Assembly (NCBI GenBank): GCA_963707835.1
Contig: CAVPRI010000001.1
Span: 682,001-746,000, forward strand
Direction of reading: 5' to 3'
DNA from: Bog-473 sp963707835
GTDB lineage: Bacteria > Actinomycetota > Acidimicrobiia > Acidimicrobiales > RAAP-2
DNA: 64,000 nt
Part shown: piece by piece, positions 30,903 through 39,048 of the stretch
Numbering within the stretch: position 1 is the stretch's first letter
How the letters are laid out: each line of letters begins with the position of its first letter
Notes under the pieces: generated by a model
What the model saw: only the letters and a program-made list of their open reading frames with translations
Databases searched by the model: none
Told to the model about the DNA's origin: nothing
Made by a program: the position numbers and the translations under genes

Positions 30903-32189
30903 ATGCTCTCCCGGCTCGCCAACATCTTCAGGGTCCCCGACCTTCGCAACAAGGTCGTCTTTACGCTGGCCATCATCGCCCTGTACCAGATCGGGGCAAA
31001 CATCCCCGTGCCCGGGGTCAACTGGTCGCGCCTGCAGTCGCTCGAGAGCCAGGCCTCTTCCTCGGGCGTGCTCGGCTTCCTCAACCTCTTCAGCGGTGGT
31101 GCCCTGGTGCGCCTGGCCGTGTTCGGCCTGGGCGTCATGCCCTACATCACCAGCTCCATCATCATCCAGCTGCTCTCCACCGTCATCCCCAAGCTCGAGG
31201 AGTGGCGCGACCAGGGCGCGGTGGGGCAGAAGAAGATCACCCAGACCACGCGCTACCTCACGGTGGCGCTGGCGGTCATGCAGTCGGCCGGGCTGGTCTA
31301 CGCCTTCCACGGCCACGACGCGGCGCTGCTCGGCACGAACATCGACCTGATCCCGAGCTTCAGCTGGCCGCTCTCGCTCCTCATGGTCCTGATCCTCACC
31401 GCGGGCACCGCCATGGTCATGTGGCTGGCCGAGCTCATCACCCAGCGCGGCATCGGCCAGGGCATGTCGATCCTGATCTTCGCCAACGTGGTGGCCGCCA
31501 TCCCCACCGGTTTCAAGGCCATCTACCAGGAGGGAGGCCGGGCCAAGTTCGGGGTCATCCTGATCGTCTCACTCCTGCTCCTTGTGCTCATCGTCTTCAT
31601 GGACCAGGGGCAGCGCCGTATCCCGGTCACCTTTGCCCGCCGGGTCGTGGGCCGCCGGATGTACGGGGGGAGTTCGACCTACATCCCGCTCAAGGTGAAC
31701 CAGTCGGGTGTGATCCCCATCATCTTCGCCAGCTCTGTGCTCTACATCCCGGTCCTGCTCTCTAACGTGATCCCGTGGAACTGGTTCCAGAACTTCGTGC
31801 GCACCCACCTGACGCCGACCAGCTTCTTCTACATCGGGTCGTACTTCTTGCTCATCGTCATGTTCACCTTCTTCTACGTGTACGTGGCCTTCGACCCGCA
31901 CCAGCAGGCCGACATGATCCGCAAGCAGGGCGGGTTCGTCCCCGGCATCCGACCCGGCCCGCCGACCGAGCGCTACTTCGCACATATCCTGAGCCGCATC
32001 ACCGTGGTCGGGGCCCTCTTCCTGGCCTCGGTCGCCGTGGTTCCGTCACTCCTGATGGCGCTGTGGCACCTCAACCGCTTCCCGTTCTACGGGACCACCC
32101 TCTTGATCTCGGTGGGCGTGGCCCTCGAGACCATGCGCCAGATCGACAGCCAGCTCATGATGCGCAACTACGAAGGCTTCCTGAAGTAG
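30903..32189 (+). CDS. secY: Protein translocase channel subunit SecY
   Basis: Main channel of the Sec secretion system in the plasma membrane, 428 residues with the expected ten hydrophobic helices. It begins MLSRLANIFRVPDLRNKVVF; FSGGALVRLAVFGLGVMPYI, ITQRGIGQGMSILIFANV and the cytosolic loops RRVVGRRMYGGSSTYIPLKV and DMIRKQGGFVPGIRPGPPTE are diagnostic. It ends in RNYEGFLK. It sits in the usual place after rplO and before adk. Confidence 0.97.
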   Translation: MLSRLANIFRVPDLRNKVVFTLAIIALYQIGANIPVPGVNWSRLQSLESQASSSGVLGFLNLFSGGALVRLAVFGLGVMPYITSSIIIQLLSTVIPKLEEWRDQGAVGQKKITQTTRYLTVALAVMQSAGLVYAFHGHDAALLGTNIDLIPSFSWPLSLLMVLILTAGTAMVMWLAELITQRGIGQGMSILIFANVVAAIPTGFKAIYQEGGRAKFGVILIVSLLLLVLIVFMDQGQRRIPVTFARRVVGRRMYGGSSTYIPLKVNQSGVIPIIFASSVLYIPVLLSNVIPWNWFQNFVRTHLTPTSFFYIGSYFLLIVMFTFFYVYVAFDPHQQADMIRKQGGFVPGIRPGPPTERYFAHILSRITVVGALFLASVAVVPSLLMALWHLNRFPFYGTTLLISVGVALETMRQIDSQLMMRNYEGFLK

Positions 32190-32195
32190 GCCTCA

Positions 32196-32879
32196 GTGAT
32201 TCCCGGGGTCAGGCTCGTGGTCCTCGGCAAACAGGGGGCCGGGAAGGGGACGCAGTGCGTCCGCCTCTCACATCACTACGTGGTACCGCACGTGTCCACC
32301 GGTGACATGTTGCGCAGCGAGGTCAAGGGGCGTACCCCGCTCGGCCAGCGCGCCCAGGCTCGCATGGACCGCGGCGAGCTGATCCCCGACGAGTTGGTGC
32401 TCGAGATGGTCGAGGCCCGGCTCTCCGAGCGCGACACCAAGGGGAGAGGCTTCGTGCTCGACGGCTGCCCGCGCACCATCCGACAGGCCGAGGCGCTGGC
32501 CGAGATGGTCAACCCCGGGCTCGACCTGGTGATCAACCTGCACGTGCCGACCAGCCTGGTCATGAAGCGCCTGGCGTCGCGCCGGGTCTGCGTCGACTGC
32601 GGGGCGAACTACTCCACCGCCACCCCGCCCCTGATCAACTGGACCTGCGACGTGTGCGGCGGTGAGGTGGTCCAGCGGCTCGACGACACCGAGGAGGCGA
32701 TCGAGCGGCGGCTCGACCTCTACGAGGAGGAGACGGCACCCCTCCTCGACTGGTACAAGGAACGTGGGCTCTTGGTGGAGCTCTCCGGGACGGGGTCCCC
32801 CGACGCGGTGACCCGGCGCCTGGTGGCGGCCGTCGACCAGCGGCGGCGCAGGCAGAAGAAGGAAGGCGAGGCGCGGTGA
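32196..32879 (+). CDS. adk: Adenylate kinase, zinc LID type
   Basis: Balances ATP, ADP and AMP. It has 227 residues starting GTG 32196: P-loop GKQGAGKGTQ (11-20), STGDMLR, and a long LID with four Cys (132, 135, 151, 154) that forms a zinc knuckle. The usual D-G-F-P-R-T motif reads DGCPRT here, with Cys 91 in place of Phe. The GTG of map overlaps its stop. The frame is clean. Confidence 0.95.
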   Translation: MIPGVRLVVLGKQGAGKGTQCVRLSHHYVVPHVSTGDMLRSEVKGRTPLGQRAQARMDRGELIPDELVLEMVEARLSERDTKGRGFVLDGCPRTIRQAEALAEMVNPGLDLVINLHVPTSLVMKRLASRRVCVDCGANYSTATPPLINWTCDVCGGEVVQRLDDTEEAIERRLDLYEEETAPLLDWYKERGLLVELSGTGSPDAVTRRLVAAVDQRRRRQKKEGEAR

Positions 32880-33616
32880 GGCGAAACGAGGCCGAACTGG
32901 CCAAGATGCGACGGGCTGGCAAGGTGGTGGCCGAGATGCACGAGGTCATCCGCACCGCCGCCAAGGCCGGCATGACCACGGCCGACCTCGACCTGCTGGC
33001 CCGCGAGGTGCTCGCACGCCGGGGGGCCACCTCGAACTTCCTCGGCTACCACGGCTACCCGGCGGTGATCTGCACCTCCCCCAATTCGATGATCGTCCAC
33101 GGGATCCCCGGCGGGTACGTGCTCGAGGAGGGGGACATCATGTCCATCGACTGCGGGGCGATCATCGAGGGCTACCACGGCGACGCCGCCTTCACCATGG
33201 CCATCGGCACGGTGTCGGCCCAGGCTCGGCAGCTCCTCGAGGTCACCGAGCGGAGCCTGTGGGCAGGGATCGAGCAGATGACGGTGGGCAACTCGCTGCA
33301 CGAGATCGGCCGGGCCGTGCAGAACGTGGCCGAGGCCGCCGGCTTCAGCGTGGTCCGCGAGTACGTGGGTCACGCCATCGGCACCGCCATGCACGAGCAA
33401 CCCCAGGTGCCGAACTACTGGCCGGGGAACAAGGGGCCCACCCTCAAGTCGGGCAACGTGTTCGCCATCGAGCCCATGGTCAACGTGGGGTCCCCCGAGA
33501 CCCTGCTGCTCGACGACGACTGGAGCGTGGTGACCGCGGACGGGAGCCTCTCGGCCCACTTCGAGCACACCATTGCCGTCACCGACGACGGCCCGGAGGT
33601 CCTGACGCTACCCTGA
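32876..33616 (+). CDS. map: Methionine aminopeptidase, type I
   Basis: Removes the initiator Met from new proteins. It has 246 residues; the five metal ligands are in place: Asp in MSIDCGAIIEGYHGDAAF (two), His in VGHAIGTAMHEQP, Glu in FAIEPMVN and Glu in HFEHTIAVT. Starts with GTG 32876 overlapping adk, the standard spc-end order secY-adk-map-infA. Confidence 0.96.
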   Translation: MRRNEAELAKMRRAGKVVAEMHEVIRTAAKAGMTTADLDLLAREVLARRGATSNFLGYHGYPAVICTSPNSMIVHGIPGGYVLEEGDIMSIDCGAIIEGYHGDAAFTMAIGTVSAQARQLLEVTERSLWAGIEQMTVGNSLHEIGRAVQNVAEAAGFSVVREYVGHAIGTAMHEQPQVPNYWPGNKGPTLKSGNVFAIEPMVNVGSPETLLLDDDWSVVTADGSLSAHFEHTIAVTDDGPEVLTLP

Positions 33617-33872
33617 CCTTCGTGACGGCCCTGACCTGGCCCGACGTGGTGGCCGGCCCGGCCTCGGGGGCCCGGCCAGGGCATTCACCGGCTCGGGCTG
33701 GATTTTCCCCCGGGATGCGGTAAACTCATTCGCTGCTTCTGGGCCTGGCTTCCTCGGGGTGCCACCCGCCCGGCGGCCACGCCCGATCCGCCCCGTTCCG
33801 GCTTCGCGCCTGCGGTGCGCCATCGGGCCAGCAGCAACAGGACAAAACAAGGACGAACCAGGAGGGAGTGAC
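33617..33872 (+). promoter_or_regulatory. Promoter and leader region of the infA-rpmJ-rpsM-rpoA cluster
   Basis: This 256-base gap between map and infA has no gene. TAAACT (33721-33726) is a credible -10 box, giving a leader of about 140 bases; I see no clear -35. AGGAGGG (33860-33866) is a very strong ribosome site placed six bases before the CTG start of infA. Confidence 0.5.
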
Positions 33873-34097
33873 CTGCCCAAGCCCAAGGAAGACGCCATCG
33901 TGCTCGAAGGCACGGTGGTCGAGCCTCTGCCCAATGCCATGTTCCGTGTCGAGCTCGAGAACGGACACAAGGTGCTGGCGCACAGCTCGGGGAAGATGCG
34001 GATGCACCGCATCCGGATCCTTCCGGGGGACAAGGTGCAGGTCGAGATCACTCCCTACGACCTCAGCCGGGGTCGCATCACCTACCGGTACAAGTGA
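33873..34097 (+). CDS. infA: Translation initiation factor IF-1
   Basis: A 74-residue S1-fold factor, the normal length. Core: EGTVVEPLPNAMFRVELENG, HKVLAHSSGKMRMHRIRILP and YDLSRGRITYRYK. The reading frame has no ATG or GTG near the right place. The codon in the start position is CTG at 33873, six bases after AGGAGGG, so a CTG start is proposed. A nearby GTG (33869) is out of frame. Confidence 0.93.
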   Translation: MPKPKEDAIVLEGTVVEPLPNAMFRVELENGHKVLAHSSGKMRMHRIRILPGDKVQVEITPYDLSRGRITYRYK

Positions 34098-34134
34098 CCG
34101 GGCGAGTACGGGACGAGAAGAGGACAGGACGCCA

Positions 34135-34248
34135 GTGAAGGTTCGGCCGAGCGTGAAGCCGATCTGCGAGAAGTGCAAGGTCATCCGTCGACGCGGCGTC
34201 GTGCGGGTGATCTGCGACAACCCGCGCCACAAGCAGCGGCAGGGTTAG
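34135..34248 (+). CDS. rpmJ: 50S ribosomal protein L36
   Basis: The smallest ribosomal protein, 37 residues from GTG 34135: KVRPSVKPICEKCKVIRRRG and VICDNPRHKQ. The zinc ligands Cys 11, Cys 14, Cys 27 and His 32 are present. It lies between infA and rpsM as usual. Confidence 0.96.
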   Translation: MKVRPSVKPICEKCKVIRRRGVVRVICDNPRHKQRQG

Positions 34249-34261
34249 GAGAGGAAGGCAC

Positions 34262-34639
34262 ATGGCCCGCATTGCAGGGGTTGACATCCCCCGTGAGAAG
34301 CGCCTCGAGATCGCGCTCACCTACATCTACGGCATCGGCCCCACGCTGTCGAAGCAGATCACCGACAGCGTCGACATCAATCCCTCCACGCGGGTGCGTG
34401 ACCTGACCGACGAGGAGGTGGCCAAGCTCCGCAGCTACATCGACACCAGCTTCCGGGTCGAGGGCGACCTGCGCCGGGACGTCTCCCAGGACATCAAGCG
34501 CAAGATGGAGATCAACTGCTACGAGGGGGTGCGGCACCGCAAGGGACTGCCCGTCCACGGCCAGCGGACCCACACCAACGCCCGCACGCGCAAGGGCCCC
34601 AAGAAGACGGTGGCCGGGAAGAAGAAGGTGAGGAAGTAG
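34262..34639 (+). CDS. rpsM: 30S ribosomal protein S13
   Basis: S13 of the small-subunit head, 125 residues: ARIAGVDIPREKRLEIALTY, IDTSFRVEGDLRRDVSQDIK and LPVHGQRTHTNARTRKGPKK. Behind AGGAGAGG. Its TAG overlaps the GTG of rpsK by one base. Confidence 0.96.
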   Translation: MARIAGVDIPREKRLEIALTYIYGIGPTLSKQITDSVDINPSTRVRDLTDEEVAKLRSYIDTSFRVEGDLRRDVSQDIKRKMEINCYEGVRHRKGLPVHGQRTHTNARTRKGPKKTVAGKKKVRK

Positions 34640-35040
34640 TGGCCAAGCCAGCCAAGCCGGGGGCCCGCCGCCCCCGCCGCAAGGAGCGCAAGAACATCGC
34701 CTACGGCGTGGCGCACATCAAGAGCTCCTTCAACAACACGATCGTCTCCATTGCCGACCCCGAGGGCAACGTGCTGGCCTGGGCGTCGGCGGGCAACGTC
34801 GGCTTCAAGGGCTCGCGCAAGTCCACCCCCTTCGCCGCCCAGCTGGCCGCCGAGGCCTGCGCCAAGCGGGCCATGGAGCACGGCGTCCGCAAGGTCGACG
34901 TGCTGGTGCGCGGCCCCGGATCGGGGCGCGAGACCGCCATCCGGTCGCTGGCCGCCGTGGGCATCGAGGTGGTCGGCATCAAGGACGTCACCCCCATCCC
35001 GCACAACGGCTGCCGCCCCAAGAAGCGGCGCCGGGTCTAG
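34639..35040 (+). CDS. rpsK: 30S ribosomal protein S11
   Basis: S11 of the platform, 133 residues from GTG 34639: KNIAYGVAHIKSSFNNTIVS, GFKGSRKSTPFAAQLAAEAC and HNGCRPKKRRRV at the end. Basic N-terminus as usual for the family. Confidence 0.96.
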   Translation: MAKPAKPGARRPRRKERKNIAYGVAHIKSSFNNTIVSIADPEGNVLAWASAGNVGFKGSRKSTPFAAQLAAEACAKRAMEHGVRKVDVLVRGPGSGRETAIRSLAAVGIEVVGIKDVTPIPHNGCRPKKRRRV

Positions 35041-35100
35041 GGCGACCCGGGTCGAGGTCGACGAGGAAACGACGAGGAAGAGGAAGAGGAACCCCACCCC

Positions 35101-35748
35101 ATGGCTCGATACACCGGTCCGGTCTGCCGTCTCTGCCGGCGCGAGCGGACCAAGCTGTTCTTGAAGGGCGAGCGCTGCTACTCGCTCAAGTGCCCCGTCT
35201 CCGAGGCCGTGACCGATCGGCACAGCCGCGCCTACCCCCCGGGTGAGCACGGTCGCGACCGCATGCGCCAGGGCTCCGAGTACCTGTCCCAGCTGCGAGA
35301 GAAGCAGAAGGCCCGTCGCATCTACGGGATCTTGGAGAAGCAGTTCCGCAACATGTACGAGGAGGCCACCCACCAGGGGGGCATCACCGGTGAGAACCTG
35401 CTGCGCAACCTCGAGCTGCGGCTCGACAACGTGGTCTTCCGCGCCGGGTGGGGGGCCAGCCGTCGCCAGGCCCGCCAGTTCGTCCGTCACGGCCACGTGA
35501 CCGTCAACGGCCGGCGGGTCACCATCCCGAGCTACCGGGTGCGCAAGGGCGACGTGGTGACGCTCCGCGAGTCCACCCGTGGCAACTTCCTGGTCCGCCG
35601 GAACATGGACACCCTGGAGCGCCAGACCCCGGCCTGGCTCGAGACCGGCGACTCGGGCTTCGCGGTCAGCGTCCTCAACCCGCCGCTCCGCGAGCACATC
35701 GACGAGCCGATCCAGGAGCAGCTCATCGTCGAGCTGTACTCGAAGTAA
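35101..35748 (+). CDS. rpsD: 30S ribosomal protein S4, zinc-binding form
   Basis: S4, an early 16S rRNA binder, 215 residues. The N-terminus has Cys at 9, 12, 26 and 31 (CRLC ... CYSLKC), the zinc-containing form. The S4 RNA-binding domain shows RLDNVVFRAGWGASRRQARQ and VRHGHVTVNGRRV. Clean frame; ends LIVELYSK. Confidence 0.96.
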   Translation: MARYTGPVCRLCRRERTKLFLKGERCYSLKCPVSEAVTDRHSRAYPPGEHGRDRMRQGSEYLSQLREKQKARRIYGILEKQFRNMYEEATHQGGITGENLLRNLELRLDNVVFRAGWGASRRQARQFVRHGHVTVNGRRVTIPSYRVRKGDVVTLRESTRGNFLVRRNMDTLERQTPAWLETGDSGFAVSVLNPPLREHIDEPIQEQLIVELYSK

Positions 35749-35790
35749 GCCCACGCCGAGCCCCGTCCCGCACCAACAGGAGTTCCCACC

Positions 35791-36729
35791 ATGCTGATCA
35801 TCCAACGGCCGACCGTCGAAGCGCTCGACGAGGAGCAGAACAACCGGCAGCGCTTCGCCATCGGCCCGCTCGACCCGGGGTTCGGCACCACGCTCGGCAA
35901 CTCGCTGCGCCGCACCCTGCTCTCGTCGATCCCCGGCGGTGCCGTCACCCAGCTCCGTTTCGACGAGGCGCTGCACGAGTTCACCACCCTGCCCGGGGTC
36001 AAGGAGGACGTCACCGACATCATCCTCAACCTCAAGGACCTGCTGGTCCGGGTGAACGCCGACGACCCGGTGACCCTGCGCCTCGACGTGCGCGGCCCGG
36101 CGGACGCCACGGCGGCCGACCTCCAGGTCACCGCCGACGTCGAGATCCTCAACCCCGACCTGCACATTGCCTCGATCAACGCCAAGGGCCGCCTGGCGGT
36201 CGACGTCACGGTGGAGCGAGGGCGTGGCTACGCCTCGGCGGACAAGAACAAGAAGTCCTCGACCATCGGCGTGATCCCGATCGACTCGATCTTCTCGCCG
36301 GTGCACCGGGTGACCTTCGAGGTGGAGCCGGTCCGGGTGGAGCAGTCGACCAACTACGACCGCCTGGTCCTCGACATCGAGACCGACGGGACCATCTCGC
36401 CCCGCGAGGCCCTGGCCTCGGCCGGTGACACGCTGCGCAACCTGGTCTCGCTGGTGGCCGACCTCGAGGAGGCCCCCCAGGGTCTCGAGCTCGGTGACAC
36501 CGGCACGACGACCAGCGGCTCGCCCGACCTGGACCTGCGGATCGAGGAGCTCGACCTCTCCGAGCGCCCGCGCAACTGCCTCAAGCGGGCCCAGATCAAC
36601 ACCATCGGCGAGCTGGTCGAGCGGACCATGGAGGACCTGCTGGCCATCACCAACTTCGGGCAGAAGTCGGCGGACGAGGTCGTTCAGCGTCTCGACGAGC
36701 GCGGCCTCTCGCTGCGCACCAGGGACTGA
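35791..36729 (+). CDS. rpoA: RNA polymerase alpha subunit
   Basis: Alpha starts polymerase assembly. It has 312 residues: N-terminal dimer domain with GFGTTLGNSLRRTLLSSIPG and EDVTDIILNLKDL, a linker, and the C-terminal domain (LSERPRNCLKRAQINTIGEL, NFGQKSADEVVQRL) that binds UP elements and activators. Located between rpsD and rplQ as in most bacteria. Confidence 0.97.
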   Translation: MLIIQRPTVEALDEEQNNRQRFAIGPLDPGFGTTLGNSLRRTLLSSIPGGAVTQLRFDEALHEFTTLPGVKEDVTDIILNLKDLLVRVNADDPVTLRLDVRGPADATAADLQVTADVEILNPDLHIASINAKGRLAVDVTVERGRGYASADKNKKSSTIGVIPIDSIFSPVHRVTFEVEPVRVEQSTNYDRLVLDIETDGTISPREALASAGDTLRNLVSLVADLEEAPQGLELGDTGTTTSGSPDLDLRIEELDLSERPRNCLKRAQINTIGELVERTMEDLLAITNFGQKSADEVVQRLDERGLSLRTRD

Positions 36730-36735
36730 TCGGTC

Positions 36736-37089
36736 ATGCAGGCAACCCCCAAGCGTGGCCGCCGGTTCGGCGGTTCCGCCGCGCACCAGAAAGCGATGAT
36801 GGGCAACCTGGTGGCCTCGCTGATCGCGGCCGAGTCGATCGTGACGACCGAGGCCAAGGCCAAGGCGCTGCGCCCGGTGGCCGAGAAGTGCGTGACCGCG
36901 GCCCGCAAGGGCGGTCTGGCCAACCACCGCAACGTGGTCGCCCTGATCCGGGACAAGGACATGACGCACAAGCTGTTTGCCGAGATCGGGCCCCGCTACG
37001 TCGATCGCCCGGGCGGCTACACGCGCATCTTGAAGCTGGGCCCGCGCCCGGGCGACAACGCGCCCATGGCGCGCATCGAGTTCGTCTAG
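36736..37089 (+). CDS. rplQ: 50S ribosomal protein L17
   Basis: L17, 117 residues: QATPKRGRRFGGSAAHQKAM, LIAAESIVTTEAKAKALRP and GGYTRILKLGPRPGDNAPMA. Starts with ATG 36736 six bases after rpoA. Clean. Confidence 0.96.
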   Translation: MQATPKRGRRFGGSAAHQKAMMGNLVASLIAAESIVTTEAKAKALRPVAEKCVTAARKGGLANHRNVVALIRDKDMTHKLFAEIGPRYVDRPGGYTRILKLGPRPGDNAPMARIEFV

Positions 37090-37105
37090 GCGCGGCGGCC
37101 CCCCG

Positions 37106-38092
37106 GTGGAGGATCCCACCGGTGCTGCCCGGCAGCGCTGGAGGCTCCTGCTCGCCTACGACGGAGCCGCCTTCCGGGGCTTCGCCGTCCAGCCCGAGGT
37201 CCCAACCGTGGCCGGCGCCCTGCGCGAGGCCCTGGGCCGCACGGCGCGCCTGAGCGAGCCGCCCTTGGTCACCTGCGCCGGGCGCACCGACGCCGGGGTC
37301 CACGCCCGGGGCCAGGTCGTCCACGTCGACCTCCCGCCCGTGCCCTACGACGGCGTGGGCCTGGCCCGCGCCCTCAACCGCCAGTTGGCCCCGCGGGTGG
37401 TGGTGCGCCGGGCCGAGCCGGTCCCCGCCACCTTCGACGCCCGCCGCTCGGCCACCGCCCGCCGCTACCGGTACCTGGTCTGGAACGCGCCCGAGCCCGA
37501 CCCGCTGCTCGAGGCCGTGGCCTGGCACGTGCGCGACCCGCTCGACCTGGTGTCGATGCGCACCGCCTCGGACGTGCTGCTGGGCAGCCACGACTTCCGC
37601 TCGTTCTGCCGGCGCCCGCCGGGCACCGACGCCTCGGAGCCGATCGTGCGCCGGGTCACCGAGGCCCGCTGGAGCGTGGACGCCGGGCCCGAGGCCCTCG
37701 ACGCCGCCCGCCAGCTCGGACCCGACGTGCCCGGCACCCCCGGGAACCCCGGGAACCCCGACGTGGCGCCGCCCCGGCTGCTGCGCTTCGAGATCTCGGC
37801 CGGCTCGTTCTGCCACCAGATGGTGCGCTCGCTGGTGGCCTCCCTGGTCGAGGTGGGGCGGGGTCGCGAGAACGCCGCCGGGCTGCTGGCCCGCCTCCGG
37901 GCCGCCTCGCGCCAGGCCATGCCCGAGCCTGCACCCGCCCGGGGGCTCTGCCTGGTGGCGGTGGACTACGGCGAGACCCCGCCCGGCCCGGTTCCACCGG
38001 GCGAGGGCGGTTTGCCGCCCAAGCTTGCAGGCCCTATCCTGGTACGTCGGCTCTCGGACCCCCGGGAGCACCGAGGTGCCCACGGGTCCTGA
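37106..38092 (+). CDS. truA: tRNA pseudouridine synthase A
   Basis: Makes pseudouridine at positions 38-40 of tRNA anticodon stems. The catalytic Asp is in CAGRTDAGVHARGQV near residue 60; LAYDGAAFRGFAVQP and GSFCHQMVRSLVASLVEVGR also fit. At 328 residues it exceeds the usual 250-280: a Pro/Gly-rich insert (PGTPGNPGNPD) lies before the last strand-helix unit, and a Pro/Gly/Arg tail of about 40 residues follows VDYGE. The rplM promoter lies inside the end of this gene. Confidence 0.93.
   Translation: MEDPTGAARQRWRLLLAYDGAAFRGFAVQPEVPTVAGALREALGRTARLSEPPLVTCAGRTDAGVHARGQVVHVDLPPVPYDGVGLARALNRQLAPRVVVRRAEPVPATFDARRSATARRYRYLVWNAPEPDPLLEAVAWHVRDPLDLVSMRTASDVLLGSHDFRSFCRRPPGTDASEPIVRRVTEARWSVDAGPEALDAARQLGPDVPGTPGNPGNPDVAPPRLLRFEISAGSFCHQMVRSLVASLVEVGRGRENAAGLLARLRAASRQAMPEPAPARGLCLVAVDYGETPPGPVPPGEGGLPPKLAGPILVRRLSDPREHRGAHGS
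38012..38040 (+). promoter_or_regulatory. Promoter of rplM-rpsI
   Basis: TTGCCG (38012-38017) and TATCCT (38035-38040) are spaced by 17 bases inside the 3' end of truA. Transcription would start near 38047 and leave about 90 untranslated bases before the rplM GTG. Confidence 0.6.
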
Positions 38093-38138
38093 CCCCCGAG
38101 CCGCCTCACCTACCACGCGGAAGCGAAAGATCGGTCCT

Positions 38139-38589
38139 GTGCGCACATATTCACCGAAGGTCGACGAGATCCAGCGAGCCTGGTACGTCGTCGACGCCGA
38201 CGGCCTGGTTCTGGGGCGCCTGGCCTCCGAGGTGGCCGCCATCCTGCCGCGGTAAGCGCCGCACCTACTTCGCCCCGCACGTCGACACCGGCGACCACGT
38301 GATCGTGGTCAACGCCGAGAAGATCGTGCTGACCTCGGGCAAGGCCAGCGCCAAGATGGCGTACCGCCACAGCGGCTACCCCGGTGGCCTCCGTTCGACC
38401 AGCTACGCCGAGCTGCTGGCCCAGCGTCCGGCCGAGCTGATCCGCCGCTCCGTGCGCGGCATGCTGCCCAAGAACACGCTGGGCCGTCAGATGCTGGGCA
38501 AGCTCCAGGTCTACGCCGGCCCCGACCACCCGCACGCCGCCCAGAAGCCCGAGCCGCTCGAGCTGCCCGAGGCCCGCCGGGCCGGCTGA
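38139..38589 (+). CDS. rplM: 50S ribosomal protein L13 (one frame break)
   Basis: L13, an early large-subunit protein, 149 residues from GTG 38139: RTYSPKVDEIQRAWYVVDAD, LGRLASEVAAIL, then after an extra base at 38247 (ctg+c, both Leu) RGKRRTYFAPHVDTGDHV and VRGMLPKNTLGRQMLGKLQV. Without repair a stop appears at 38253, inside a conserved motif. This is the only frame break between 21.5 and 61 kb. Confidence 0.95.
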
Positions 38590-38641
38590 CGAGCCGGACC
38601 AGGCGTACGACCCCACGCGCAGGAAGGACACCTCCGCTGCC

Positions 38642-39034
38642 ATGCCCGCACCACTGAGCCAGACCACCGGACGCCGCAAGCAGGCGGTCGCCCGCGTCCG
38701 CTTCCGCCCCGGCCAGGGCGCCATCACGGTCAACAAGCTCCCGATCGAGCGGTACTTCACCTCGGCCACCCACCGCATGCTGGTCACCGAGCCCCTGCGG
38801 TTGACCAACACCGCGGAGTCCTTCGACATCGACGCCACCATCGACGGCGGCGGGATCTCGGGCCAGGCCGGCGCCATGCGCCTGGGCATCGCCCGGAGCC
38901 TCTGCGAGGTCGACCCCGAGCTGCGCAGCACGCTCAAGCGCTCGGGGCTCCTCACGCGCGACGCCCGCGAGAAGGAGTCGAAGAAGTACGGCCTCAAGAA
39001 GGCCCGCAAGGCGCCGCAGTACTCCAAGCGGTAG
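38642..39034 (+). CDS. rpsI: 30S ribosomal protein S9
   Basis: S9 touches P-site tRNA with its C-terminal Lys-Arg end (APQYSKR). It has 130 residues, with TTGRRKQAVARVRFRPGQG and GGGISGQAGAMRLGIARSL. Follows rplM as usual; glmM begins 14 bases later, so it may share the transcript. Confidence 0.96.
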   Translation: MPAPLSQTTGRRKQAVARVRFRPGQGAITVNKLPIERYFTSATHRMLVTEPLRLTNTAESFDIDATIDGGGISGQAGAMRLGIARSLCEVDPELRSTLKRSGLLTRDAREKESKKYGLKKARKAPQYSKR

Positions 39035-39048
39035 GCCGCAGAACTGCC

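Noticed and set aside
34519..37119. An 866-codon frame antisense to rpsK-rpsD-rpoA
   Set aside because: It spans several certain ribosomal and polymerase genes and reads as His/Asp/Leu-rich shadow sequence.
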